DNA of 63,301 bases from Betaproteobacteria bacterium. Its GTDB lineage: Bacteria; Pseudomonadota; Gammaproteobacteria; Burkholderiales; JAHFQX01. Below, piece after piece: positions 17,235 through 26,581 of this stretch. The notes below the pieces were generated by a model, which saw only the letters and a program-made list of their open reading frames with translations, was not told where the DNA came from and made no database searches. Every line of letters begins with the position of its first letter. Position 1 is the first letter of the stretch. The translations under genes were made by a program, and so were the position numbers. The stretch covers positions 1 through 63,301 of the forward strand of contig JAHFQX010000013.1 of the NCBI GenBank assembly GCA_023259135.1, in the 5' to 3' direction.

Positions 17235-20200
17235 TCAGAAGGTATGCCGTTCGTGCAGCGCCAGCAACCGTTTCAGCGGCGGCTCGCCCCACAGGGAGAA
17301 CATGAGCGGCGTGAGCAGGGTATCGAGGAGGGTGGAACTGACCAGTCCGCCGAAGATCACCACGGCTACCGGGTGCAAAATTTCCTTGCCCGGCTCGCCG
17401 GCCGCCACCATTAGCGGCACCAGGGCGAAGGCCGCCACCAACGCGGTCATCAGCACCGGCGTCAACCGTTCCAGGGAGCCGCGGATGATCATCTTTTTGC
17501 CGAAGCGCTCGCCCTCGAAGGTCACCAAGTTGATGTAATGGCTTATTTTGAGAATCCCGTTGCGGGTGGAAATGCCGGCCAGCGTGATGAAGCCGATGAG
17601 GGAGGCCACCGACAGGGGCTGTCCGGAGAGCCACAGGGCGATCACGCTGCCCACCAGGGCCAGCGGGATGTTGCCCATGATCATCAGCGACAGCACGGCG
17701 GAACGGTAGCGGCTGTAGAGCACCAGGAAGATCATCGCAAGCGACACCAGCGACAGCCAGGTGATGAGTTGGGTGGCTTCTTCCTGGGCTTGGAACTGGC
17801 CTTCCAGGCTGGTGAAATAGCCTTCCGGCAGAGGGTGCGCGGCAAGGTCGGCGCGGATTTTTTGAATGATCTCCGCCATATCCCGGCCATCGGTGTTGGC
17901 CAGCAGCACGATGCGGCGGCGCCCGTTGTCGCGGCTGATCTGGTTGGGGCCCACCGCGTCCTCGATGCTGGCGATGTGGGACACCGGGACGCGTCCGCCG
18001 GGCGTTTCGATGAGCAGGCTGGAAAGGCCGTGCTGGGAGCGGTCGTGCTCCGGGACGCGCAGCACCACGTCGAAGCGGCGGTTGCCGTCGATGATCTGGG
18101 AAATTTCCTCGCCGCGGATCAAGGTCTGCAGGGCGTCCAGCACCGCGCCCGGCGTGACCCCGTAGGCCGCGGCGCGGCTGTAGTCGAGGCGCACCTGCTG
18201 TTGGGGGATGAGCACCTGCTTCTCGATTTGCAGATCCACCAATCCCGGAATCCCGGCCAGGCGGGTTCTCATCCCTTCCGCCAGCCCCCGCAGGGTGTCC
18301 AGGTCGTCGCCGTAAATCTTCAGGGCGATTTGCGCGCGCACCCCGGAGAGCAGGTGGTCGAGCCGGTGGGAAATGGGCTGGCCGATGCCGATGACCGCGG
18401 GGAGCACGGCGAGCTGGTCGCGCAGCTCCCGCATGATGGCTTCGCGGCTGCGTTCGGAGCGCTTCAGGTCCACGTCGATCTCGCTGGAGTGGACCCCTTC
18501 CGCGTGCTCGTCCAGTTCGGCGCGGCCGGTGCGGCGGCCTACCTTGATGACCTCGGGCACCCCCATGATGAGCTGTTCCGCCATGCTGCCCACCCGGTTG
18601 GACTCGGACAGCGAGGTCCCCGGATTGAGCAGCAGGCTGATGGTGAAGGTGCCCTCGTTGAACGGCGGCAGGAAGGAGCGGGCAAAGAACGGCACGCTGG
18701 CGATGGCCAGCGCCACCGCCGCCAGCGCGCCGCCCAGCAATAGTCTGGGGTGCTCGAAGGACCACTCGAGGAGCCGGGTGTCCCACTGCTTGAGCTTTCG
18801 CACCAGGGGGCTGTATTCCTCCCCGTGGCCGCCGGCGCCGCGGCCGGGGAGGAATCTCCAGCGCCGCCGGGACGGGCCAGGGTCATGGGCCGCCGCGACC
18901 GAGGGCAGCAGGTAGTAGCACAGCACCGGTGTCACCGTCACCGAAATCAGCATGCTGGCCAGGATCGAAATGATGAAGGCGGTGCCCAGCGGCGCGAACA
19001 GCCGGCCCTCGATGCCAGAGAGGGTGAACAGCGGCACGAACACCAGCACGATGATGATGGTGGCGTAGACGATTCCCGACAGCACTTCCTTGGTGGCGGC
19101 GGCGATGACGGGAATGGCGGGCTTGGGGTGCTCCGCCGCGGCGTTCAGCCTGAGCCGCCGCAGGATGTTCTCCATGCCGACGATGGCATCGTCCACCAGG
19201 GCGCCGATGGCGATGGCGAGGCCGCCCAGGGTCATGGTGTTGATGGACAGGCCGAAGTAGCGGAACACCAGGGCCGCCACCAGAATGGAGAGCGGAATGG
19301 CAGTCAGCGAAATCAGGGTGGTGCGGACATTGAGCAGGAACAGGAACAGCACCACCGCCACCATGAGGGCCCCGTCGCGCAGCGCCTCCTCCACGTTGCT
19401 GATCGAGTGGTCGATGAAGTCCGCTTGCTTGAACAGAATTTCCGGCGCCGCCATGCCCGTTGGCAGGCTTTTGCCGAGGTCCGCCAGGGACTTCTCGATT
19501 TCCGCGGTGAGCTTCACCGTATCGGCTCCGGGCTGTTTCTGCACCGACATGATCACCGCGGGCCGGGCCTTGAAGCTGGCATCCCCGCGCTTCTGCCGGG
19601 CGGCGAAATCCACCTGGGCGATCTGCTTGAGCAGAATGGGCTGGCCTTTCGCGTAGCCGACCACCACTTCCCGCAAGTCTTCGAGGCGCGTGGTGCGGCC
19701 GATATGGCGGATCAGGTATTCCTTGGCGCCGGCATCGAGGAAGCCGCCGCTGGTGTTGGCGGCGAAGTTCTTCAGGGACTTCTCCAGATCGTCCAGCGCC
19801 ACGCCGACGTCTTCCATCTTGAGCACGTCGGGCGTCACCTGGTATTGCTTGACCTCGCCGCCGATGGTGATGACCTGGGACACGCCGGAGACGGTGAGCA
19901 GCCGCGGCCGCAGCACCCAGTCGGCGTACTCCCGCACTTGCATCGGGCTGATCCGGGACGGGTCGCCCTGCAGGGCCACCAGCATGATCTCGCCCATGAT
20001 GGAGGAGATTGGACCCATCTGGGGAGTCACGCCTTCGGGGAGCTGCTCCTTCACCAGCCCCATGCGCTCGGCGACCTGCTGGCGGTTGAGATAGATGTCG
20101 GTGCCCCAGTCGAACTCCACGAACACGATGGCGAGCCCCACGCCGGAGACGGAGCGCACCCGGGTTACGCCCGGCATGCCGTTCATGGCGGTCTCGATGG

Positions 20201-20402
20201 GAAAGGTGACGAGCTGCTCGACTTCCTCCGGAGCCATCCCTTCGGCCTCGGTCATCAAAGTGACGGTGGGCTTGTTGAGATCGGGGAACACGTCCACCGG
20301 CATCTGCTTCAGGGTGAGGGCGCCGTATACCACCAGCAGCAGCGACACGGCCATCACCAGCAGCCGCTGCCTCAGGCTGGAATCGATGATCGCATTGAAC
20401 AT
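17235..20402 (-). CDS. CusA/CzcA family heavy-metal RND efflux pump
   Basis: A 1055-residue inner-membrane proton-driven transporter of the heavy-metal-efflux RND family. It starts MFNAIIDSSLRQRLLVMAVS, with the first porter domain (QMPVDVFPDLNKPTVTLMTEA, EEVEQLVTFPIETAMNG), TM4 with AIGALVDDAIVGMENILRRL (the Asp/Glu proton-relay region), and a second half containing RSFLPPFNEGTFTISLLL and SHYINLVTFEGE. Length is normal. Whether it exports Cu(I)/Ag(I) or divalent ions cannot be settled from the motifs; the copper context favours Cu(I). It lies 9 nt downstream of the adaptor gene and shares an operon with it and the TolC-type gene. Confidence 0.93.
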   Translation of the reverse strand: MFNAIIDSSLRQRLLVMAVSLLLVVYGALTLKQMPVDVFPDLNKPTVTLMTEAEGMAPEEVEQLVTFPIETAMNGMPGVTRVRSVSGVGLAIVFVEFDWGTDIYLNRQQVAERMGLVKEQLPEGVTPQMGPISSIMGEIMLVALQGDPSRISPMQVREYADWVLRPRLLTVSGVSQVITIGGEVKQYQVTPDVLKMEDVGVALDDLEKSLKNFAANTSGGFLDAGAKEYLIRHIGRTTRLEDLREVVVGYAKGQPILLKQIAQVDFAARQKRGDASFKARPAVIMSVQKQPGADTVKLTAEIEKSLADLGKSLPTGMAAPEILFKQADFIDHSISNVEEALRDGALMVAVVLFLFLLNVRTTLISLTAIPLSILVAALVFRYFGLSINTMTLGGLAIAIGALVDDAIVGMENILRRLRLNAAAEHPKPAIPVIAAATKEVLSGIVYATIIIVLVFVPLFTLSGIEGRLFAPLGTAFIISILASMLISVTVTPVLCYYLLPSVAAAHDPGPSRRRWRFLPGRGAGGHGEEYSPLVRKLKQWDTRLLEWSFEHPRLLLGGALAAVALAIASVPFFARSFLPPFNEGTFTISLLLNPGTSLSESNRVGSMAEQLIMGVPEVIKVGRRTGRAELDEHAEGVHSSEIDVDLKRSERSREAIMRELRDQLAVLPAVIGIGQPISHRLDHLLSGVRAQIALKIYGDDLDTLRGLAEGMRTRLAGIPGLVDLQIEKQVLIPQQQVRLDYSRAAAYGVTPGAVLDALQTLIRGEEISQIIDGNRRFDVVLRVPEHDRSQHGLSSLLIETPGGRVPVSHIASIEDAVGPNQISRDNGRRRIVLLANTDGRDMAEIIQKIRADLAAHPLPEGYFTSLEGQFQAQEEATQLITWLSLVSLAMIFLVLYSRYRSAVLSLMIMGNIPLALVGSVIALWLSGQPLSVASLIGFITLAGISTRNGILKISHYINLVTFEGERFGKKMIIRGSLERLTPVLMTALVAAFALVPLMVAAGEPGKEILHPVAVVIFGGLVSSTLLDTLLTPLMFSLWGEPPLKRLLALHERHTF

Positions 20403-20411
20403 GGCGCGCTC

Positions 20412-21554
20412 TTATCTCACCTGGCTCAACAGGGCCGCGCCGATGGTCACCACCCGCTCGCCTCCGGCGAGTCCGGATACAACCGCGACCTCCGCGCCGC
20501 TGACCGGCTGGATGCCGACCCGGCGCGGAGCGAAGCGCTCGGCCGAGGCGTGGATCCAGACGAGGGTTTCGCCGCTGCCGGATTTCGCGACGGCGCCGGC
20601 AGGAAGGAGGACGCCCCGCGTGGTTTGCTTGCCCTGCACGAAAAGCTTCAAGGGCTGCCCGACGGACAGGGGCGGCAGCGGGGGCTCCAGCCGGAATTGC
20701 AGCGGCACGGTCTGTTCCTTGAGCGCATACCCGGAGCCGAGGAAGGTCAGTTTTATCGGCTTGCCGTTCGCGTCCTCAGCGCTGGCCGCGGAAATTTTGC
20801 CGGTGAGGCTCATGTCGTAGGCCACCGCATCCAGCCACAGCCGCTGGGGATTCACGATTTCGAACAGGACTTCCTTCATTTCCACGACCTGCCCCGCCGC
20901 GGCGCTGGCGACGCTCACTACCCCGGAGACCGGCGCCACCAGGGCCTGGCGCCGGTACAAGCTGGCTCCCACCGCTTCCTTGCGGGCCTTGAGGCTTTCC
21001 AGCTCGGAGCGGGCGGCGTCGATTTCTTTCTGGGGAATGCTGCCCGTCAATTGCTCATAGCGGGCGAGTTTCTTTTCCGCGAGCCCAAGCTGGCCGGTGA
21101 GCTCGGCGAGGTTCGCCTGCTGGTTGCCGCGCTCGATGCTTCCCGCCACCGGCGCCAGGTAGGCGAGGATCTGGCCCTTCGCCACTTTTTGTCCGAGATA
21201 AGGCAGGCCCTTCGGGCCGGGCTCGATGCGCCCCGTCTGAGCCGCCTGCACTTTGCCGCTGGCGTTGGGATCCGGCACCACGTGGCCCTTGAGCTCGGCG
21301 CCCAGGGCAATGTCCTTGATCTCGGCCTGCAGGGTGCGGATGCCGAACAGCCGCTGGGCGGCTTTAGGCACGAACACGCTGCCATCGGGCAGGCGCGCGG
21401 GAGAGGCCGCGGCGCCGGTCGTTCCCGGCACTCCGCCCGCCACGGCGGGGACGGGTCGGGTGGCGTCTTGGCCGTGATCCTCGTCGCCATGGGCGCGGGC
21501 GGCGGTGGCCGCAACCAGGCAGAGAAGCAACGGGACGAATCGGATAAAAGTCAT
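20412..21554 (-). CDS. CusB/CzcB family RND periplasmic adaptor
   Basis: A 380-residue membrane-fusion protein. A signal peptide (residues 1 to about 20) is followed by the His/Asp-rich HGDEDHGQDA. Then come a beta-barrel and lipoyl half (GHVVPDPNASGKVQAAQTG, YLGQKVAKGQILAYLAP), an alpha-helical hairpin (about 135-205, ANLAELTGQLGLAEKKLARY), the second lipoyl half (ALVAPVSGVVSVASAAAGQ) and a C-terminal barrel. It would bridge the CusA-type pump and the TolC-type channel and deliver metal to the pump. Its ATG overlaps the stop of the upstream 192-aa gene (ATGA), which indicates coupling. Confidence 0.92.
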   Translation of the reverse strand: MTFIRFVPLLLCLVAATAARAHGDEDHGQDATRPVPAVAGGVPGTTGAAASPARLPDGSVFVPKAAQRLFGIRTLQAEIKDIALGAELKGHVVPDPNASGKVQAAQTGRIEPGPKGLPYLGQKVAKGQILAYLAPVAGSIERGNQQANLAELTGQLGLAEKKLARYEQLTGSIPQKEIDAARSELESLKARKEAVGASLYRRQALVAPVSGVVSVASAAAGQVVEMKEVLFEIVNPQRLWLDAVAYDMSLTGKISAASAEDANGKPIKLTFLGSGYALKEQTVPLQFRLEPPLPPLSVGQPLKLFVQGKQTTRGVLLPAGAVAKSGSGETLVWIHASAERFAPRRVGIQPVSGAEVAVVSGLAGGERVVTIGAALLSQVR

Positions 21555-22129
21555 GGCGCCTCCTCAATTTTCCTGCGGCCGCGGCGCAGGAGGATAACCG
21601 CACCGACAATGACCACCGCCCCCGCGATTCCGCCCCAGGTCCAGGCCGAGGCTGCAACGCCGAGCCCGGAGGCCTTGGGCGCGGTGGCCGGCGCGGGGAT
21701 TTCCAGGGTTCCGATCAAAATATCGTTGACTTGCCCTGCCTCGACGGTGAAAACCAATTCGTGTTTTCCCGGCATGGCGAGCCAGTTCCCCGTGGCTTCA
21801 TAGGCGCCGTCGGCGGTGGCTTTCGCTTGCAGCTTGCGCCCGGCGCTTTCGATTTCGATCTTGGCATCGAGAATCGGCTCGTTGCTGGCGGTGCGGTCCA
21901 GGTAAAGGACGAGCTTGCCGCTGTCGGCAACCGCGAGCAGCGCGAATTCGGGTGTGGCCAATTCGAGCCGGCCGCCGCCCGCGGAGGCTAGTGGCCCTTG
22001 AGTCGCTATTGGAGCGTCGCCGTGATCCTCGTCGCCGTGAGGGAATGCCGGGACGGCGATGCAGAGCAGCGACAGGGCCAGCCCAGGGGCCAGCCGCCGC
22101 CGCAGGCCGGCTTTCGAAAAAACGGTCAT
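21551..22129 (-). CDS. exported protein of the efflux operon, signal peptide plus C-terminal membrane anchor
   Basis: A 192-residue protein: signal peptide (to about FPHGDEDHGD), a beta-rich periplasmic domain (ELATPEFALLAVADSGKLVL, NEPILDAKIEIESAGRKL, GAYEATGNWLAMPGKHELVF) resembling a carboxypeptidase-regulatory or FixH-like fold, then one C-terminal transmembrane helix and a basic tail (LLRRGRRK). The HGDEDHG motif recurs in the adjacent adaptor. The ATG at 22129 overlaps the TolC-type stop. It is a regular companion of Cus/Czc operons; function unknown. An IATQGP stretch near residue 38 resembles the repeat in the HD-GYP gene. Confidence 0.75.
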   Translation of the reverse strand: MTVFSKAGLRRRLAPGLALSLLCIAVPAFPHGDEDHGDAPIATQGPLASAGGGRLELATPEFALLAVADSGKLVLYLDRTASNEPILDAKIEIESAGRKLQAKATADGAYEATGNWLAMPGKHELVFTVEAGQVNDILIGTLEIPAPATAPKASGLGVAASAWTWGGIAGAVVIVGAVILLRRGRRKIEEAP

Positions 22130-23310
22130 GGCAAGACTCCAAGAGCTTGATTCAGAGTGCCGCGGGCCGCTCCCGCCAGCATCGTTTGCTGGGCCCAAGC
22201 CGCTTCGGCTTCCCAGAGGAGGGTGCGGACCCGCATCAGGCTGGAGAGATCCAGTTCCCCCAAATCGAAGGCTTTTTGCTTCAGGCGCAAATGCTCCGCG
22301 GCGAGGTTGCGCTGTTGTTCGGCCAGCCGCGATTGCTCCAAGGCCGCTTGCAGGGCCTGGCGGGCTTGCCGGATTTCGGCCTCGACGGCCACCTGAGTCT
22401 GCCGGTAAGCGGCCTGGGCGCGGGTCAAGGCGGTCTCGGCTTCGGTGAGCAGGGGCCGGTTGCGGGCTTCGGTGGCGAAAGGCAGGCGCAGGCGAATACC
22501 GATCCGCTGCCGGTACGATTCCCCGAAGGCGTCCCGTTCGCTGCCCGTCACCAGTTGCAGTTCCGGGGGGGCCCGCGGGCTTTCCCGCACCACCCGGGCC
22601 TTGGCCTGGGCGGCGGCGATGGCGGTGCGGGCGGCTTCAAGGCGGGGATGGGTGTCCGGCGCCGTCGCCGCCGGGGCGGGTTCGTCGCGGTCCGGGGGCG
22701 GGGCGCTATCGCCGGTGAAAGCCCGGTAGCGCTCCAGGGCTTGGGCCAGGGCGGCTGCGTGGCCCAGCACGGCGCTTTGGGCGGTCAAGGTTTCGTTCCG
22801 CGCCAGCAGCAGGTCGGCGTGGGCCAGATCGCCGGCTTGCACCCGCCGGCCCACGTCCCGCTCCAAGGCTTGGGCGGTGACTAGCCTTTGCCGGGCCAGC
22901 CGCGCTTGGCTGTCCGCCAGCGCCACTGCCCAGACCAGCCGGCGCAGCTCGCCGGCCAGCGCCAGGCGTCTTTCCGCCAGGGCGGCCTGCCATTCGCCGC
23001 GCTCCGCGCCGGCTTGCCCGAGCCGCGCCCGTTGTTGCCCCGGCAGCCACAGGGGCAGGTCGATGTCGGCTTCCCATTCCCGGCGGCCCAGGTCGTTGTT
23101 CCATTGGTCGGTGCGGTGGGTCACCGCCACCGCCGGCGGGGCGGGCAACAGACTCCACGCCGCGCTGTCGCGGGCCTGCAATTCCGCCTCTCGGGCTTCC
23201 AGGGCGCGGGCTTCCGTATCCCGCTCCCAGGCTCGCTCCAGAGCGTCCCGCAGCCCGCCCGCGGCGGCTACGGCCGGCAGCAAACCGATCAGAATCCAGA
23301 GTATCCGCAT
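22126..23310 (-). CDS. TolC/CusC family outer membrane efflux protein
   Basis: A 394-residue outer-membrane channel component. Signal peptide MRILWILIGLLPAVAAAG, then two repeats of long alpha-helical hairpins (for example LRDALERAWERDTEARALEA, LTEAETALTRAQAAYRQTQV) separated by short beta segments, and the conserved FDLGELDLSSLMRVRTLLW near the end. Somewhat shorter than E. coli CusC. The ATG at 23310 is preceded by an AGG-type site. It is the first gene of the minus-strand efflux operon, starting about 120 nt from a palindromic box in the gap shared with the response regulator gene. Confidence 0.88.
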   Translation of the reverse strand: MRILWILIGLLPAVAAAGGLRDALERAWERDTEARALEAREAELQARDSAAWSLLPAPPAVAVTHRTDQWNNDLGRREWEADIDLPLWLPGQQRARLGQAGAERGEWQAALAERRLALAGELRRLVWAVALADSQARLARQRLVTAQALERDVGRRVQAGDLAHADLLLARNETLTAQSAVLGHAAALAQALERYRAFTGDSAPPPDRDEPAPAATAPDTHPRLEAARTAIAAAQAKARVVRESPRAPPELQLVTGSERDAFGESYRQRIGIRLRLPFATEARNRPLLTEAETALTRAQAAYRQTQVAVEAEIRQARQALQAALEQSRLAEQQRNLAAEHLRLKQKAFDLGELDLSSLMRVRTLLWEAEAAWAQQTMLAGAARGTLNQALGVLP

Positions 23311-23428
23311 AGCCTGTCCGTCACAAAGCGAATCCATGAAAAAACGGCGGGGTAATTCGGAGTTGACCTACCCTCCTCGAAACGGGATACAGCATGCCCT
23401 TTGCTCCCCCACGGGAACCTGACAGGTT

Positions 23429-23446
23429 GATTACAAACTTGTAATC
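23429..23446. promoter_or_regulatory. CusR/CopR-type operator palindrome
   Basis: GATTACAAACTTGTAATC is a perfect 8-bp inverted repeat around a 2-nt centre. It lies in the 200-nt gap between the divergent TolC-type gene and the response regulator gene. Its size and TTACAA/TTGTAA character resemble known CusR/CopR heavy-metal response regulator boxes, so it is probably the site from which the regulator controls both directions. Confidence 0.7.
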
Positions 23447-23510
23447 TTCCGCAACTTGGCTTGCCGCTGCTGCACAATCCGAACTGAGCTGTTTTACGAG
23501 GGATTCGGTT

Positions 23511-24197
23511 ATGAAGATTCTCATCGTCGAAGACGAGCCGAAGACGGGGGATTACCTGCGCCAGGGTTTGTCCGAGGCGGGCTTCGTCACCGACCTGGTG
23601 CGGGATGGCGTCGATGGGCTGCACCAGGCTCTGCATGAAAGCTACGACCTGATCGTCCTCGACGTCATGCTGCCCAGCCTGGATGGCTGGCGGGTGCTGC
23701 AATCCATTCGCGGCGCCGGAAAAGAGATGCCGATCCTGTTCCTGACCGCCCGGGATGGCGTGAACGACCGGGTCAAGGGACTGGAGTCCGGAGCCGACGA
23801 CTACCTGGTAAAGCCCTTCGCTTTTTCCGAACTGCTGGCGCGGGTGCGGACCCTGTTGCGCCGCGGCGCCCGAACCCATGAGCCCGATACCTTGCGGGTC
23901 GCGGACCTGGAAGTGGATTTGCGGCGCCGGCGGGTGATGCGGGGCGGGCGGCGCATCGATCTGACCGCCAAGGAATTCGCGTTGCTGGAGCTGCTGACGC
24001 GGCGCCGGGGGGAGGTGCTGCCCCGCTCCCTGATCGCTTCCCAGGTATGGGACATGAATTTCGACAGCGACAGCAACGTGGTGGAAGTGGCGATTCGCAG
24101 ATTGCGGGCCAAGGTGGACGACGACTTCGAGCCCAGGCTGATCCGCACCGTGCGGGGCATGGGCTACGTTCTGGAAGCGGAAGACGCCCCGCGGTGA
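23511..24197 (+). CDS. cusR: heavy-metal response regulator, OmpR family (CusR/CopR/CzcR type)
   Basis: A 228-residue two-domain transcription factor. Receiver domain residues 1-115 with the acidic pocket (EDEP at 7-10), phospho-acceptor Asp51 in LIVLDVMLP, and Lys in [13 protein letters not shown]; then a winged-helix DNA-binding domain ([20 protein letters not shown] to [13 protein letters not shown]). The [20 protein letters not shown] segment is typical of heavy-metal regulators. The stop overlaps the start of the kinase gene (GTGA). It is divergent from the efflux operon, with the palindrome at 23429 between them. The exact metal is inferred as copper from context. Confidence 0.92.
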   Translation: MKILIVEDEPKTGDYLRQGLSEAGFVTDLVRDGVDGLHQALHESYDLIVLDVMLPSLDGWRVLQSIRGAGKEMPILFLTARDGVNDRVKGLESGADDYLVKPFAFSELLARVRTLLRRGARTHEPDTLRVADLEVDLRRRRVMRGGRRIDLTAKEFALLELLTRRRGEVLPRSLIASQVWDMNFDSDSNVVEVAIRRLRAKVDDDFEPRLIRTVRGMGYVLEAEDAPR

Positions 24198-25642
24198 AAA
24201 GGCCCTCCATCACGCTCTGGCTGAGCTTGGTGTTCGCCGTCGCTGCCGCTACGGTACTGCTGGGAGTGGGCCATTTCCTGCGCCAGTCGGTGGAAGATCA
24301 CTTCGCCCATGGGGATGCCGAGGAATTGAGCGGCAAGCTGGAATTGATCCGCCATCTGCTGGTCAAGGTCCGGAGCACGGCGGAGCTGGACGCTGTTCCC
24401 CAACAATTGGAGGATGCCTTGGTGGGCCATGCGGATCTATCGGTGCTGTTGAGAGATTCACGGCGCCGCATCTGGTTTGCCGCCGGCGGCGCGGATTTTC
24501 CCGTGGCGTTGCTGCAAGCCGCCGCGGCCCAGCCCCGGGCTTGGCAGCAAGGCCCGCGGCTGTTCCGAGGCCTCGCCGCCGCCGTGCCCACCGGCATCGC
24601 CGGCGAGCCCCCGTTTACCTTGGCCATCGCTCTGGACACCACCTATCACGGGGAATTCCTCGACAAGTTCCACGACGCCCTGTGGGTGGCGCTGGCGGTG
24701 GGGGCCTTGCTGATGGCCGTGGCCGGCTGGGGCGCGGCCTACCGGGGCTTGGCGCCGTTGCGCCGCATGGCCGTGGTGGCCCGCAATGTTTCGGCGAACC
24801 GGCTCACGGATCGGTTGCCCCTGGATCGGGCGCCGGCGGAATTGACCGAGTTAGGGGCCGCCTTCAACGACATGCTGGGCCGGCTGGAGGATTCGTTCCG
24901 CCGCCTGTCGGATTTTTCCTCGGACCTGGCCCACGAGCTGCGCACCCCCATCAGCAATCTGATGACCCAAACCCAAGTGGCTCTTTCCCGTACCCGCTCC
25001 GCCGAAGAATACCGGGAAGTGCTCTATTCCAACCTGGAGGAATACGAGCGTCTCGCCCGGATGATTGCCGACATGCTGTTTCTCGCCCAGGCTGACCACG
25101 GCTTGGCGGTTCCCCATAAAGAGCCCGTCGATCTGGCTGCCGAAGTCCGGCAGCTCATCGAGTTCTACGAGCCGCTGGCGGAGGAGGGCGGCGTGAAGCT
25201 GATCTGCTTGGGCGGCGGCGTGGCGCCGGGCGATCGCATCATGATCCGGCGGGCCATCGGCAATTTGTTGTCCAACGCGATTCGCTTCACGCCTCGCGGA
25301 TGCGCAGTCTCGGTGACCCTGGAACAGGGCGCGGAGGCCGTGGTGACAACGGTGGAGAATCCCGGACCGGAGATCCCCCCTGAGCATTTGCCGAGAATCT
25401 TCGACCGGTTTCACCGGGTGGATCCCTCCCGCCACAAGTCCAGCGACGGCGCGGGGCTGGGGCTGGCCATCACCCGCTCCATCATCGAGGCCCATGGAGG
25501 AGTTATCCAGGTATCCTCGGGCCACGGAAAAACCCGCTTCGAGTTTTCCCTGCCCCGGAAAACCGGCGGCGGTGGCCATGACGAAGCCAAGGGGGACGGA
25601 GCGGCAAGCGCATCTCGTCACCGCTTTCTGGAAACAGGCTGA
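24194..25642 (+). CDS. cusS: heavy-metal sensor histidine kinase (CusS type)
   Basis: A 482-residue membrane sensor kinase: TM1 (about 8-27), a periplasmic sensor (about 30-160), TM2 (about 162-182), HAMP, HisKA with the phosphorylated His247 in [15 protein letters not shown], and an ATPase domain with N box (NLLSNAIRF), F box ([12 protein letters not shown]) and [12 protein letters not shown]. The start is a GTG overlapping the response-regulator stop by 3 nt; the frame is open upstream but only inside cusR. It would sense periplasmic metal and phosphorylate CusR. The C-terminal about 25 residues beyond the ATPase fold look like a non-conserved extension. Confidence 0.9.
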   Translation: MKRPSITLWLSLVFAVAAATVLLGVGHFLRQSVEDHFAHGDAEELSGKLELIRHLLVKVRSTAELDAVPQQLEDALVGHADLSVLLRDSRRRIWFAAGGADFPVALLQAAAAQPRAWQQGPRLFRGLAAAVPTGIAGEPPFTLAIALDTTYHGEFLDKFHDALWVALAVGALLMAVAGWGAAYRGLAPLRRMAVVARNVSANRLTDRLPLDRAPAELTELGAAFNDMLGRLEDSFRRLSDFSSDLAHELRTPISNLMTQTQVALSRTRSAEEYREVLYSNLEEYERLARMIADMLFLAQADHGLAVPHKEPVDLAAEVRQLIEFYEPLAEEGGVKLICLGGGVAPGDRIMIRRAIGNLLSNAIRFTPRGCAVSVTLEQGAEAVVTTVENPGPEIPPEHLPRIFDRFHRVDPSRHKSSDGAGLGLAITRSIIEAHGGVIQVSSGHGKTRFEFSLPRKTGGGGHDEAKGDGAASASRHRFLETG

Positions 25643-25646
25643 ACGG

Positions 25647-25982
25647 ATGTTCCCTAAGCCTTGGTATCTCTACCTCATCGAATGCGCCGATGGCAGCATC
25701 TATACCGGCATCACGGTGGATGTGGCTGCGCGATACCGTGCCCACGCCTCCGGGAATGGATCGCGCTATATGCGAGCCCACCCGCCCCAACGCTTGCTTG
25801 CGGTGATCGAGTACCCGGACCGCTCCGCCGCGTCGCAAGCCGAGTGCCGGATCAAGAAGCTGCCGGCCGGGGAGAAACGCGCTTACGCACGGGCTGTGCC
25901 GGCAAAAAGGGACTCCGCCGGAAACTGGGTTGGCGATGCCGATGGGCCGATGCCGCCGGATCGCCTTGTGCCGGTTCCATGA
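25647..25982 (+). CDS. GIY-YIG nuclease superfamily protein
   Basis: A 111-residue protein with the small GIY-YIG fold of the YhbQ/UPF0213 type: YLYLIECADGSIYTGITVDVAARYRAH, with the two Tyr/Gly elements and catalytic Arg, then a helix with SQAECRIKKLPAGEKRAY. The ATG at 25647 is 4 nt after the kinase stop. Stand-alone members act on DNA in vitro but their role is poorly known. The stop overlaps the next start (ATGA), so it is translated in series with the acpH-like gene. The last about 25 residues are low complexity. Confidence 0.88.
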   Translation: MFPKPWYLYLIECADGSIYTGITVDVAARYRAHASGNGSRYMRAHPPQRLLAVIEYPDRSAASQAECRIKKLPAGEKRAYARAVPAKRDSAGNWVGDADGPMPPDRLVPVP

Positions 25983-26581
25983 ACTTCCTCGCCCATGCCC
26001 TGCTGGCGGGACCGGACCCCGTGGATCGCTTGGGTGGGATGTTGGGCGATTTCGTGAAGGGATCGCTGCCTGCGGGATTGCCGCTGCCCGTGGCGGCAGG
26101 CGTGGAACTGCATCGCCGGATCGACTCTTTTGCCGACACCCATCCGGCGTTCCGGCGCAGCCGGGGCCGGGTGAGCCCGGAGCGGCGCCGTTACGCCGGC
26201 ATTATGATCGACCTGTTCTACGATCATTTCTTGGCGGTGCATTGGGAGCGCTACAGCGCCGAGCCGCTGGGGGATTTCGCCGCCGGCATCTACGCCTTGC
26301 TGTCCGATCATGGGGCGTTGCTGCCGCCGCGCCTGAAGCAGATCCTGCCCTATATGCGGGACCAGGATTGGCTGAGCGGCTATCGGTTGCCGGAGGCCAT
26401 CGGCATGGCTTTGGACCGCATGGCTCGGCATCGCCTGACCCGCCCCAATCCTCTGGCGGGATCGGGGGATGAGCTGCGATCCCGGTACCGGGAGTTCGAG
26501 GCGGATTTTTTCAGTTTTTTTCCCGATGCATGGGAATTCGCGGCGGCGTTTCGCCAGCGCGAGGGGGCCGGCCAGTCTTGA
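25979..26581 (+). CDS. acpH: acyl carrier protein phosphodiesterase
   Basis: A 200-residue cytosolic hydrolase that removes the 4'-phosphopantetheine group from ACP. It begins MNFLAHALLAGPDPVDRLGG and has GDFVKG, the His/Asp-rich HRRIDSFADTHPAFRRS and IDLFYDHFLAVHW, which carry the HD-like metal ligands of the AcpH family. Length matches the family. The start overlaps the stop of the GIY-YIG gene by 4 nt. The 3' end overlaps the convergent DUF2784 gene by about 70 bp. Confidence 0.88.
   Translation: MNFLAHALLAGPDPVDRLGGMLGDFVKGSLPAGLPLPVAAGVELHRRIDSFADTHPAFRRSRGRVSPERRRYAGIMIDLFYDHFLAVHWERYSAEPLGDFAAGIYALLSDHGALLPPRLKQILPYMRDQDWLSGYRLPEAIGMALDRMARHRLTRPNPLAGSGDELRSRYREFEADFFSFFPDAWEFAAAFRQREGAGQS

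Noticed and set aside
17191-18786. A 531-codon minus-strand frame inside the pump gene
   Set aside because: Out-of-frame shadow of the CusA-type gene with Arg/Pro-rich low-complexity sequence.
18750-21803. A 1017-codon plus-strand frame opposite the efflux genes
   Set aside because: It is the antisense of the CusA- and CusB-type genes; composition is His/Arg/Gly-rich shadow sequence with no domain.
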